Of a stretch of DNA of 64,000 nucleotides, positions 8,629 through 16,447 are shown piece by piece. How positions within the stretch are numbered: the first letter of the stretch is position 1; each line of letters starts with the position of its first letter. This stretch comes from Salipaludibacillus neizhouensis (lineage in GTDB: Bacteria > Bacillota > Bacilli > Bacillales > Salisediminibacteriaceae): positions 1,089,187 through 1,153,186 of the forward strand of contig NZ_KZ614147.1 in the NCBI RefSeq assembly GCF_002886185.1, read 5' to 3'. A program made the position numbers and the translations under genes. The notes beneath the pieces are model-generated. The model was not told the DNA's origin, did no database searches, and worked only from the letters and a program-made list of their open reading frames with translations.

Positions 8629-8889
8629 AGTTTTGAAAGGGATAAATTTATTTTACAGAATCTGTTGCCTTTTCAGAATGAGTTAGCGTACTTGGGTGTT
8701 TTAGGTCCGACGCGACGAACATCGAGATTACTGGATGGCAATCCTATCCCAGCATTTGTTTCTTCCCCCATTGGTGTCGATATTTATGCAGATGGTGCAG
8801 AGGAAATCAGTATAAGTGTCATCGCAGAACTGATCCAAGTTAGAAACCTGCGGGCACGACAGAACTTCGGAAACCTTGTCGTTTGTTAA
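8629..8889 (+). pseudogene. pucA: XdhC/PucA-like molybdoenzyme accessory protein, C-terminal fragment
   Basis: The frame reads SFERDKFILQ, AYLGVLGPTRRTSRLL, VSSPIGVDIYADGAEEISIS and VIAELIQVR. This is the conserved C-terminal part of XdhC/PucA proteins, which insert or sulfurate the molybdenum cofactor of xanthine dehydrogenase. The N-terminal two thirds are absent. The homology begins at the breakpoint with pucH. An open in-frame ATG exists at 8608, but it lies inside pucH sequence. The stop overlaps the TTG start of pucB by 7 bases, the usual pucA-pucB arrangement. Confidence 0.8.
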
Positions 8890-9521
8890 AGAAGAAAAAG
8901 TCATCTGTATGTGCGGTGATATTGGCGGCGGGCACAGGTTCTCGAATGGAAAATGCGACACCGAAGCAACTACTGCCATTAAAGGGACAATATATTCTTG
9001 AACGTGTGATTCATCAAGTCCAGAAACATCCATTTGAACAAATCATCTTAGTGGTAGGACATGAAGCGGATGCACTGAAAAGGAAAACTAAGATTGATTC
9101 TGCAAGGGTGCAGTGGCTGACTAATGAAGATTACCTGCGAGGGCAAAGTACATCGTTTCTTACAGGTCTCCGAAACGTGCGACCGTCTATTTCCTCAGCC
9201 ATGGTATTTCTAGGGGATCAGCCGTTTATTCTCGATACTACGATAGCTGCGATTTTCAAGCATGGAGCTTCAAAGTCTGAGCGAGAGGCAGCTGGATTTG
9301 TGATACAACCGTGCTTTAAAGAAGTTCCTGGACATCCAGTTTATTGGGGGAATATTCAAACGTTATCCTTGTCGGACATATCAGGTGACAGGGGAGGACT
9401 GCAACAGATGAAAACAGTGAGGAAAGAAGCCATGGAAGTGAAGGATCCTTTTATCTCCTTTGATATAGATACACCGGAGGACTTCACTTCTGCAAAAAAA
9501 ATGGCTCATTATCTTACGTAG
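8883..9521 (+). CDS. pucB: Molybdenum cofactor cytidylyltransferase-like protein (PucB/MocA type)
   Basis: A 212-residue MobA-like nucleotidyltransferase. The signature LAAGTGSRM binds the nucleotide; FLGDQPF supplies the metal-binding Asp, and SGDRGGLQQM and DIDTPEDF are family motifs. It would attach CMP to molybdopterin for xanthine dehydrogenase. The start is TTG, overlapping the pucA stop. The gene is intact, but the xanthine dehydrogenase subunits pucC, pucD and pucE do not follow and its own promoter was probably removed with the 5' half of pucA. It may be a relic without a client enzyme nearby. Confidence 0.8.
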   Translation: MLKKKKSSVCAVILAAGTGSRMENATPKQLLPLKGQYILERVIHQVQKHPFEQIILVVGHEADALKRKTKIDSARVQWLTNEDYLRGQSTSFLTGLRNVRPSISSAMVFLGDQPFILDTTIAAIFKHGASKSEREAAGFVIQPCFKEVPGHPVYWGNIQTLSLSDISGDRGGLQQMKTVRKEAMEVKDPFISFDIDTPEDFTSAKKMAHYLT

Positions 9522-9590
9522 TCGTTGTTCTATACCTAGGATGTCGCTTAGTATAAAAAATAACTAGTATAAAAATAACAAATAAAAAGT

Positions 9591-9660
9591 CAACTTCGTA
9601 TAACCTCAAAAATATGGCTTGAGGGTTTCTAATAGGAGCCGTGATTTCCTAACTACGAAG
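9591..9660 (+). ncRNA. Purine riboswitch aptamer, guanine class
   Basis: P1 is CTTCGTA (9594-9600) with TACGAAG (9654-9660). P2 is formed by CCTCAA and TTGAGG and encloses the L2 loop AATATGG. J2/3 reads GTTTCTA. P3 (TAGGAG / TTTCCTA) encloses the L3 loop CCGTGAT, whose CC pairs with GG of L2. Aligned with the B. subtilis xpt aptamer there is no gap; the specificity base 74 is C (9653) and base 51 is U, the guanine/hypoxanthine type rather than adenine. All six P3 pairs form. Confidence 0.88.
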
Positions 9661-9697
9661 AAGGTGCGTAACAAGCATCTTCTTCGTAGTTTTTTTA
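9651..9697 (+). terminator. Riboswitch expression platform: terminator that overlaps P1
   Basis: The arms AACTACGAAGAAG (9651-9663) and CTTCTTCGTAGTT (9679-9691) are extended by GTGC/GCAT and followed by a run of T. The 5' arm contains A72-A73-C74 and the whole 3' strand of P1. Ligand-bound aptamer and terminator therefore exclude each other, and ligand binding should permit read-through. This is the pbuE-like ON layout. Confidence 0.85.
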
Positions 9698-9838
9698 TAC
9701 TTATTAGTTATAGAGATTGTTCTAGCTTTTGAACAGAGCTATTTTGATCTTTTCAAAATAGTTAAGGTTTAGAAAGCATTTTAAATAAAAGAGGCTGTAC
9801 GATTTTCTGCTAAAAACATTACTATAGGAGGAACATTT

Positions 9839-11182
9839 ATGACGACAATATGGATAAAAAATGCTGAAATTATTACGATGAACGCCTACGATGAGCAATT
9901 TATCGGTGATGTTTTTATAGAAAACGATACGATTAGGGAGATTGGAAAAAACCTGCACTATCCTGAAGCCGATAAGGTGATCGATGCAACAAACCGTGTC
10001 ATTACACCTGGTTTTATTCAAACGCACATTCATCTCTGTCAAACAATTTTTCGCGGAAAAGGAGATGACTTAGAACTGATGGATTGGCTAAAGAAGCGGA
10101 TCTGGCCACTTGAAGCTGCCCATGACGAGGAGTCGATCTATTACTCCGCATTACTGGGGATCGGCGAATTAATCCAAAGTGGCACAACGTCGATTGTAGA
10201 TATGGAGACGGTTCATCACACTGATTTTGCATTTCAGGCGATTGAGCGTACGGGAATTCGTGCATTGTCAGGTAAAGTTATGATGGACAAAGGTAATGAG
10301 GTCCCGCTAGCATTACAGGAAAAAACGGGTGAATCGATTCAACAAAGTGTTGATCTTATGGAGAAATGGCATAAGAAGGATGCCGGAAGAATTAATTATG
10401 CTTTTTCCCCAAGATTTGTTGTTTCGTGTACGGAGGAACTATTAAAAGAAGTGAGTGATCTTTCGAAAAAGCATCACGTTTATGTTCACACTCATGCGTC
10501 TGAAAATAAAGGAGAAATTGAGATTGTAGAATCCGAAACAGGAATGAGAAATGTTGTTTACCTGGATCATCTTGGACTTGCGAATGAGCGATTAATTTTA
10601 GCTCACTGTGTTTGGTTAAGTGAGGAAGAGAAACAAATCATTCAAAGGAAAAGAGTGAATGTCACTCACTGCCCAGGATCTAACTTAAAGTTGGCTTCCG
10701 GGGTTGCGGAAATTCCGGATCTATTAAATGCCCATATATGTGTCAGCCTTGGAGCAGACGGCGCCCCTTGTAACAATAATTTAGATATGTTTAATGAAAT
10801 GAGGTTGGCCGCTCTCATTCAAAAACCGGTTCATGGCCCCACGGCTATGGATGCAAAAACAGTGTTTAAAATGGCGACAATCGATGGAGCTAAGGCAATG
10901 GGCATGGAAAATGATATCGGCAGTTTAGAGGTTGGAAAAAAAGCTGATTTGAATATTATGAATCTGAATGATTTTCACATGTATCCGTCCTATGATGTTG
11001 ATACGATCTCCCGAATTGTATACTCTACGACGAGGGCAGATGTGGAAACAACCATTATTAACGGGAAAGTAGTAATGGAAAACCGTATCATGAAAACACT
11101 TGATAAAGAGATCGTTTTACACGAAGCTAATAAATCAATCAGCCGACTCATTAAAAGAGTCCCGGAAATACCGTCTCCTTAA
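9839..11182 (+). CDS. Amidohydrolase of the purine/adenosine-type deaminase group
   Basis: A 447-residue metal-dependent deaminase (ATZ/TRZ-like subgroup). Metal ligands are visible: HIH in FIQTHIHLCQ, His in VHTHASENKGE, His in LAHCVWLS and Asp in SLGADGAPCNN. Relatives include 5'-deoxyadenosine, SAH and MTA deaminases, 8-oxoguanine deaminase and some guanine deaminases. The segment GKGDDLELMDWLKKRIWPLE is shared by this group. AGGAGG precedes the ATG. The guanine-class riboswitch upstream, wired as an ON switch, favours guanine or a close analogue as substrate; that is inference from regulation. A strong terminator follows. Confidence 0.8.
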   Translation: MTTIWIKNAEIITMNAYDEQFIGDVFIENDTIREIGKNLHYPEADKVIDATNRVITPGFIQTHIHLCQTIFRGKGDDLELMDWLKKRIWPLEAAHDEESIYYSALLGIGELIQSGTTSIVDMETVHHTDFAFQAIERTGIRALSGKVMMDKGNEVPLALQEKTGESIQQSVDLMEKWHKKDAGRINYAFSPRFVVSCTEELLKEVSDLSKKHHVYVHTHASENKGEIEIVESETGMRNVVYLDHLGLANERLILAHCVWLSEEEKQIIQRKRVNVTHCPGSNLKLASGVAEIPDLLNAHICVSLGADGAPCNNNLDMFNEMRLAALIQKPVHGPTAMDAKTVFKMATIDGAKAMGMENDIGSLEVGKKADLNIMNLNDFHMYPSYDVDTISRIVYSTTRADVETTIINGKVVMENRIMKTLDKEIVLHEANKSISRLIKRVPEIPSP

Positions 11183-11223
11183 TTAAAAGGGGTCTGCCCC
11201 CCCATATATTTCCTGTTCAAAAC

Positions 11224-11260
11224 AAAAAAGCTATCAACGTCTTTCGTTGATAGCTTTTTT
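11224..11260 (+). terminator. Rho-independent terminator after the amidohydrolase gene
   Basis: A perfect 16-bp stem, AAAAAAGCTATCAACG / CGTTGATAGCTTTTTT, with a five-base loop. The T run is part of the stem, so it can act in both directions. It lies 41 bases after the stop codon. Confidence 0.85.
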
Positions 11261-11270
11261 AAGAGATAAG

Positions 11271-11396
11271 AATTTATAAAATTAGCAGCTAGCTTCACAC
11301 CGCGCGTATCAAGGGAAACCCACCCTTGATACTTAAAAGATGGCGGTGGAAGCTGACGCTGTATTTAATAAAAGACGGCTATGCCGTTTTTCTTAT
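11271..11396. repeat. Family C repeat, copy 2 (best preserved)
   Basis: The outer stem is AGCTTCACACCGC (11291-11303) with GCGGTGGAAGCT (11343-11354). The inner perfect 10-bp stem is GTATCAAGGG (11306-11315) with CCCTTGATAC (11323-11332). A terminal hairpin, AAAAGACGGCTATGCCGTTTTT, is followed by CTTAT. Related copies lie at 3131-3244 and 39188-39365. The T-rich end points to terminator activity toward the + strand. Confidence 0.8.
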
Positions 11397-11414
11397 AGTA
11401 TTCAACATAGAAGC

Positions 11415-12041
11415 TTAAAAAGTTAGTGCTAATTTTTCTGCTTCTTTAATACCATTATTTGTAATTTCTTCTGCACGGTCAGGGAACTGATTGTGACCTT
11501 CAACAATAACGGTTGAAATGTCCTTAACGCCCCAGAAGCCTAACATTGTTTTTACATAGTTTACAGCCATCTCAGAGGACTGTGCTGGACCTTCAGAATA
11601 GACGCCGCCACGTGCATTTAAGAGAACGACTTTCTTGTCAGGAAGTAATCCTACAGGACCTTCTGCTGTGTAACGGAACACTTTTCCGGCTTGCGCTAAG
11701 TAGTCAAAGTACGTGTGTAACACAGCTGGTACAGTGAAATTCCAAAGTGGGAAAGCAAAAACAACTTTATCAGCTTCAAGGAACTGGTTTAAATATTTAG
11801 AGACGTTATCTGATGCTGCTTTTTCAGATGGCGTTAACTCCATACCGTTAGCTAGTTTAAACATACCGTTAATTTTATCTGTATCATAATAAGGAAGATT
11901 TTCCTCAAATAAATCAAGTTCAGTAATTGTATCTTCCGGGTTAGCCTTCTTAAAGTTATCTAGGAATGTGTGATACAATTTCACACTTACTGATTGTTCA
12001 ATTGGTCGTGAATTTGCTTTAATAAATAAAACCTTTGCCAT
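11415..12041 (-). CDS. azoR: FMN-dependent NADH-azoreductase
   Basis: A 208-residue flavodoxin-fold quinone/azo reductase. It begins MAKVLFIKANSRP and shows FAFPLWNFTVPAVLHTYFDY, the flavin-binding segment of AzoR, and NARGGVYSEGP. It reduces quinones and azo compounds with two electrons and is commonly induced by thiol-reactive electrophiles. GGAGG precedes the ATG. A MarR gene (12648-12214) lies 172 bp upstream on the same strand, matching the common MarR/azoreductase or MhqR/azoreductase pairing of bacilli. Confidence 0.9.
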   Translation of the reverse strand: MAKVLFIKANSRPIEQSVSVKLYHTFLDNFKKANPEDTITELDLFEENLPYYDTDKINGMFKLANGMELTPSEKAASDNVSKYLNQFLEADKVVFAFPLWNFTVPAVLHTYFDYLAQAGKVFRYTAEGPVGLLPDKKVVLLNARGGVYSEGPAQSSEMAVNYVKTMLGFWGVKDISTVIVEGHNQFPDRAEEITNNGIKEAEKLALTF

Positions 12042-12094
12042 GAATAAAAACCTCCGATTAATTTTTGGATCTATTAAATTTTATGATTGATTTG

Positions 12095-12170
12095 AGGGAA
12101 ATCCGCAAGACTCCCGAAGGACGCCGGCGATACTATTTCAAAATCCCACGAAACAATAACAGAGCCCATT
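12095..12170. repeat. Degenerate family A fragment
   Basis: GAAATCCGCAAGACTCCCGAAGG (split here as AATCCGCAAGACTCC and GAAGG) followed by GAAACAATAACAG resembles the right-hand unit of family A. The end blocks are lost. It fills the gap between the MarR gene and azoR. Confidence 0.5.
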
Positions 12171-12213
12171 TTAAAAAAGTTGTTATAGCAACTAAAAAAG
12201 ATCAAATCTTTGA

Positions 12214-12648
12214 TCAAATTATTGTCGAGACGTTATGATTCATTAAATGAAGTAATCTTTCCATCTCTTTAAGTTCTTCTTTTGAAATACCTTTACACAC
12301 CACTTTATTAAAGTTTTCTAAAATTGGAATGACTTGATTCCCTAATTCTTTTCCACAGGAAGTAAGATATATTTCCATCGAACGTTGATCGTTCGGACAC
12401 TTACTTCTGTTTAGAAAACCTTTACCCTCAAGGTTAGAAATCATTCTCGCAATATTAGTTTTGTCTTTATTGAGTGCTTTGGCTAATTGATTTTGGGTTA
12501 AACCGTCTTTTTCCCAAAGTAACATCATGACTAAATTTTGCTCTGGTGCCAGGTTATAAGGTTCTAATTTTGACTTAATATAACTTGTCAGGTCCAAATC
12601 TGTCTGATGTATCTTTATACTAATATAGTCTTGAAAAGATAATTTCAA
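12214..12648 (-). CDS. MarR-family regulator, probable regulator of azoR
   Basis: A 144-residue winged-helix protein. The HTH is LTQNQLAKALNKDKTNIARM, followed by the wing with NDQRSMEIYLTSCGKELG. There is a cysteine in the wing (RSKCPNDQR) and one in CGKEL, and another in VVCKGIS; redox control as in YodB/OhrR-like proteins is possible but not shown. The gene lies directly upstream of azoR. Its own promoter region carries two palindromes (12664-12675 and 12710-12732), suggesting autoregulation. Confidence 0.85.
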   Translation of the reverse strand: MKLSFQDYISIKIHQTDLDLTSYIKSKLEPYNLAPEQNLVMMLLWEKDGLTQNQLAKALNKDKTNIARMISNLEGKGFLNRSKCPNDQRSMEIYLTSCGKELGNQVIPILENFNKVVCKGISKEELKEMERLLHLMNHNVSTII

Positions 12649-12663
12649 AGGAATCCCCCATTA

Positions 12664-12732
12664 AACTAATTAGTTGCTATACATACTATTTCTATGGTTC
12701 AGTATAATGTATTGACAGATAGGATGTCAATA
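12664..12732 (-). promoter_or_regulatory. marR-azoR promoter with two palindromes
   Basis: On the minus strand TTGACA is followed, after about 18 bp, by TATACT, a SigA-type promoter. The -35 region is embedded in the inverted repeat TATTGACA-N7-TGTCAATA (12710-12732). A second perfect 12-bp palindrome, AACTAATTAGTT (12664-12675), lies between the promoter and the MarR start codon. Both are good operator candidates for the MarR protein. Confidence 0.6.
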
Positions 12733-12819
12733 TACTAGTTCGACTTCCAGTTAATACAAAATATTAACATTGGGTTCCTGTATATTCATCAATGGTGTTT
12801 TCTGAAAGATTAAATCATT

Positions 12820-12870
12820 ACCTAGAATAAAGGTTCTCGAATCCTCTCAAGGAGGACGCTTTCGCTAGTC
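12820..12870. repeat. Degenerate family A fragment
   Basis: TTCTCGAATCCTCTCAAGG followed by AGGACGCTTTCGC matches the left edge of family A (CTCGAATCCGCTCTAGGCGGACGCTTTCC). The hairpin AACCAGGCCC...GGACCTGGTTTTT at about 12880-12908 then forms the terminator of the lyase gene. Confidence 0.5.
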
Positions 12871-12923
12871 CAATGAAAAAACCAGGCCCTTAATTGGACC
12901 TGGTTTTTAGTGATTCACGATTT

Positions 12924-15374
12924 TTAGCCCTGCGTTTTTCCTGGATAGTGGGCGTTAGGAACAGGTACGTATTCCCAATCTGTATCTGATGCAAAGTAGA
13001 AGCTGGGGTAAGACGGCTGATTGTACGTGACATTTTGCCAGGCAATTCCAGTGCGGTACTGTGCATCGTGCATTAAGGTGTAAAGCTTCCGGTCGGTTTC
13101 TTCGGTGTTTAAATAGATACGAATCGCCGAACTATCTGTTTTACGTACGAGAAGTTCTTCTCGCCAATCACCAAAAATATCTGCAACTAATGATGGATTC
13201 CCCTTCGTGCCGTTATTGGCCCGTGTATTTTCTGTGGTAAGTACAGTTCCATTCTGCCAATCATCAATGGTGGGTGTTTCCTCTTTTGAACCATTCACGA
13301 TTTGTGTCGTCATATTTGGGGACCATTTGATATTCATATTTGTACCAGGCATAGCATCGCTTATAAATTTGCCATCTGCTGTCCACAAACCTTCGCCCCA
13401 TGTTTCAAGACCGCGGTTATTAGGATCCACATCTCCGATCATTCCGCGTCCTGTGTCTTCTCCGGTGTATCCACCATAAAGAACGTCCCCGGATTCGGCA
13501 TCTCTTAAGGCATATCCGTAAGGAGCCCACGATCCACCTTCAAAGACCATGAAAATCTCAAGCCCGGGTCTATCTGGAATAATATCGGCTACGTGCAGTG
13601 CGTCACCATGACCAAGTTTTGCAGTTGTACCAGGAGCCGCACTTTCCTCGGGCATGATATCCCGTGAACTGTACAGTAATGAACCATCATGATCAATAGT
13701 TGCACCGCCATAGATGATTTCATGTTTTCCGTCCCCATCTACGTCTGCGATACTTAATGAGTGTGCCCCTTGCGTAGTAATACTCTTATACAATTCATCG
13801 GTTCCATCAACACCATGCGGATTAGCATGAAATGGATTATCCATTGGAGTCCAGCCACTATCCACATACCATTTCTCATGTAACGATTCACCATCCCAGT
13901 CATAGGATACGAGAGTTGTACGAGTATAATAGCCTCGCGCAAAAATGGCAGATGGATGCTCTCCATCAAGGTAAGCAACTCCGGCAAGGAAACGATCTAC
14001 TCTGTTACCGGGCTCAATCCGTGTCAATGCATAATCTCCCCACATGAGTCCGTCATCGTGACGGCCAGGTTTATAATGAATAGTGTCTAATTCTTCAGCA
14101 GTTGCCCCATCGAATACAGTTAAATACTCCGGTCCCTCAACAATAAATCCTTCAAAACTGCGAAGGTGGTTATTTTCACTTCTACTTGGTGCATACTCAT
14201 CTATGAAGTATTTTACTAGAGTCTGAGCATCTTCTCGAGATAAAGGGTACTCATATTTTTCCGCTATTCCAAAACAGTTTTCTAGTTTTTCAGGCCATTG
14301 GCCGCGAACAACTTCCTCGTGTTTATGCCACCCCATAAACAAGGTCGTCAAATACTCGAGATAGTCATCATTACTCATCCGATAATCATCGTCATGACTG
14401 TAACCGGCTTCTTTATCTATTTCCGGGATGGTAATATACTTTTCGGTACTAATCTCGCCACTTTTATCGAAGTGGATAATCTTTGTTCCGGGAGCGGTCT
14501 TGAATATTAGCTCTGCTCGACCATCCCCATCAAAGTCATAAACAAGAAATTGAGTATAATGTGCACCTGACCGGATGTTCACACCTAAATCAATTCTGTA
14601 TAAAAGTGTTCCATCCAAAGTGTATGTATCAATATAGGTGTTACCGGTGTATCCAACCTGGGAGACATCTTTTGAATTAGAAGGATCCCACTTTACAATG
14701 AACTCGTATTGACCATCACCATTAACATCTCCAACACTCATATCATTTGCATGGTACGTATATTTTTCTCCGGCTGGAGTGATTCCGTCAGCTGGTTTTT
14801 GCAGGGGAAGATCAAAGTATTCCTCTTCCCAAGGAGTAACGGAATCAGATACGTCAAGCTCCTCACCATCTACAACAGCAGCTACAGAGTACTCTGCTGC
14901 TGAGGAACCATCCACGTCTAAAAAGTTTGTACTCTTCTTGATGAAAGCAATCTTTTTACCATCCCGGTATACGTTGAAATCAGCCCCTGTCATCCCATTC
15001 TCGGAAAATCCTGTAACTTCATGGCCCAGCAGCCTCCAGCTCAGAAAAGTCCCCTGCGATTGAGGAATGGCAACCAATCCACGATCCAAATTCTCAAGTT
15101 GGATGTTGAATTCGTTCTTCGTATCAGAAACAACTGTTTCAGAGATCTCTGCCTCTTTCTCATTTATGACCGCAGCAACTTTAAAGTAATGCTTTTTATG
15201 TGTGGATCGTTTAAAGGTATGGGAAGTACCAGTGGTTGTTTCTATATGCTTATACCTCATCTTTTCCGTGTCCTTGTCTGCCCAATAGATACGGTATACA
15301 TCTGCTTCCTCGTGAGCTGACCAACTCAATGATACAGAGTCCTTCGTTAAATTAGTTATTTCTAAGTCTATCAA
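12924..15374 (-). CDS. Rhamnogalacturonan lyase, polysaccharide lyase family 11 (YesW/YesX-like)
   Basis: An 816-residue protein. Residues 1-90 form a fibronectin type III-like module (LEITNLTKDSVSLSWSAHEE). After FNIQLENLDRGLVAIPQSQG comes the eight-bladed propeller of PL11, with repeated calcium-binding DxNGDG/DxDGDG loops (GDVNGDGQYEF, YDFDGDGRAEL, ADVDGDGKHEI). PL11 enzymes cleave the rhamnose-galacturonate backbone of pectin by beta-elimination. The TTG start is set by GAGGAGG upstream. No signal peptide is present, as in the cytosolic exo-enzyme YesX. No other pectin genes flank it. Confidence 0.88.
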   Translation of the reverse strand: MIDLEITNLTKDSVSLSWSAHEEADVYRIYWADKDTEKMRYKHIETTTGTSHTFKRSTHKKHYFKVAAVINEKEAEISETVVSDTKNEFNIQLENLDRGLVAIPQSQGTFLSWRLLGHEVTGFSENGMTGADFNVYRDGKKIAFIKKSTNFLDVDGSSAAEYSVAAVVDGEELDVSDSVTPWEEEYFDLPLQKPADGITPAGEKYTYHANDMSVGDVNGDGQYEFIVKWDPSNSKDVSQVGYTGNTYIDTYTLDGTLLYRIDLGVNIRSGAHYTQFLVYDFDGDGRAELIFKTAPGTKIIHFDKSGEISTEKYITIPEIDKEAGYSHDDDYRMSNDDYLEYLTTLFMGWHKHEEVVRGQWPEKLENCFGIAEKYEYPLSREDAQTLVKYFIDEYAPSRSENNHLRSFEGFIVEGPEYLTVFDGATAEELDTIHYKPGRHDDGLMWGDYALTRIEPGNRVDRFLAGVAYLDGEHPSAIFARGYYTRTTLVSYDWDGESLHEKWYVDSGWTPMDNPFHANPHGVDGTDELYKSITTQGAHSLSIADVDGDGKHEIIYGGATIDHDGSLLYSSRDIMPEESAAPGTTAKLGHGDALHVADIIPDRPGLEIFMVFEGGSWAPYGYALRDAESGDVLYGGYTGEDTGRGMIGDVDPNNRGLETWGEGLWTADGKFISDAMPGTNMNIKWSPNMTTQIVNGSKEETPTIDDWQNGTVLTTENTRANNGTKGNPSLVADIFGDWREELLVRKTDSSAIRIYLNTEETDRKLYTLMHDAQYRTGIAWQNVTYNQPSYPSFYFASDTDWEYVPVPNAHYPGKTQG

Positions 15375-15483
15375 TTGTGTATCCTCCTCTGTTCTAGTTT
15401 GTTATTTTGGAACTAATAAAGAATTTATATAGAACGCTTACATAATTTAAAAAACCAGTTGTTTTACTTCAAAGGATAAGTAC

Positions 15484-15525
15484 TGCAAATCGCTCCAGGC
15501 TGACGCTTTCCGCGGTATTCTTCGA
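15484..15525. repeat. Degenerate family A fragment
   Basis: AAATCGCTCCAGGCTGACGC followed by TTTCCGCGG corresponds to the core left block of family A. It lies in the 1.07-kb gene-free stretch between the divergent lyase and amylopullulanase genes. Confidence 0.5.
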
Positions 15526-15749
15526 GTATTTTGATAAAAGTTCACATAAACATGAATATAGGATAAAACCCTCTAACATATATTTTGACATAGAATAAAC
15601 TTTGAGAATGTTAAAAAAGTATCAATAAGTAACTTAAACTGCAAATCAATACCATAGGAATAAGACTTTCAATTCACTGAATTAGATGATAAGAGGGGAA
15701 TTAAATGATTAGAATATGGGAATTTATGGCGGGTCTGACCCCTAATAGA

Positions 15750-15875
15750 AAAGGACATTGAAAAAGTCAATGTTTACTTTTTCAGTGTCCTTTGATGCAA
15801 TGAACGAAGCTTCCGTAGTTTTTTAAGCCCATTAGGAGCACTTTTTTCCTAATGGGCGGGCGGAAAGTGAAGCCA
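15750..15875. repeat. Family B double-hairpin repeat, copy 2
   Basis: The first hairpin is AAAGGACATTGAAAAAGT (15750-15767) with ACTTTTTCAGTGTCCTTT (15776-15793). The second has GCCCATTAGGAG (15827-15838) with TTCCTAATGGGC (15845-15856), flanked by GAAGCTTCCG and GCGGAAAGTGAAGC. It matches 2862-2996 throughout, with compensating changes in the stems. Confidence 0.8.
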
Positions 15876-15950
15876 CTACCAGGTTATTTTATTGTATCAA
15901 AATTTATATGTTTTCCTATTTTAACAGGTAAGAATTCACAAATTTCTTGA

Positions 15951-16115
15951 TTTTAAATTGTTGGTTTTCATCGAACAGAGAGGCTCGAATCGACTCTGGG
16001 CGGACGCTTTCCACGGGCAACTTCTTCAGCCTCCTAGGACAAAGACCGTCCTGTGGATTCTTCAGCAGTTGCTTGCCAGAAGGAGTCACCACCTTCGCTT
16101 CTTAGAGTTGTTATT
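15951..16115. repeat. Family A repeat, left unit only
   Basis: It holds AATTGTTGGTTTTC, GAGGCTCGAATCGACTCTGG, GGACGCTTTCCACGGGC, CAGCCTCCTAGGAC, a diverged GTGGATTCTTCAG and AGAAGGAGTCACC, in the order seen at 2621-2775 and 62976-63115. The inverted right unit is missing. Confidence 0.75.
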
Positions 16116-16231
16116 TAAAACTAGAACAAGGTAAAGGGAAGATAGTCTTTTTATATTTTGGAAGGTCCTTAGTAGATAAAAAATCCAAAAACTATTGATC
16201 TTTTTGGAATTTCAATGTACTATATGGACAG

Positions 16232-16312
16232 AGAAAGCGTTTGCACAAGGGTTCAGAATTTTTTGGAGAAACAAACGGTGTTTATTTTTAGCTATTTGTG
16301 CAAACGGTTTCA
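16232..16312 (+). promoter_or_regulatory. Two cre/LacI-type operators upstream of the amylopullulanase gene
   Basis: AGAAAGCGTTTGCA (16232-16245) and, on the other strand, TGAAACCGTTTGCA (16299-16312) both fit the WGNAANCGNWNNCA pattern of CcpA cre sites and of maltose-type LacI operators. They lie 67 bp apart, 136-216 bp before the start codon. Carbon catabolite or maltodextrin-responsive control is expected. Confidence 0.7.
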
Positions 16313-16447
16313 CAAAGTACTAGGATAGGATTATAAAGGGGGGATACATGTAGTTGTTAGCGTAGTTTACTAGCTTTAGCTGCTAGTTGAAGAGTCATAA
16401 TTGATAAGTTATTTATGAATCTATTTTAAGGAGTGGAAGGATCATTG

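Noticed and set aside
8608-8889. An intact 93-codon gene from the ATG at 8608
   Set aside because: The first codons are pucH sequence read backwards. The homology to PucA starts only after the breakpoint, so it is a fragment.
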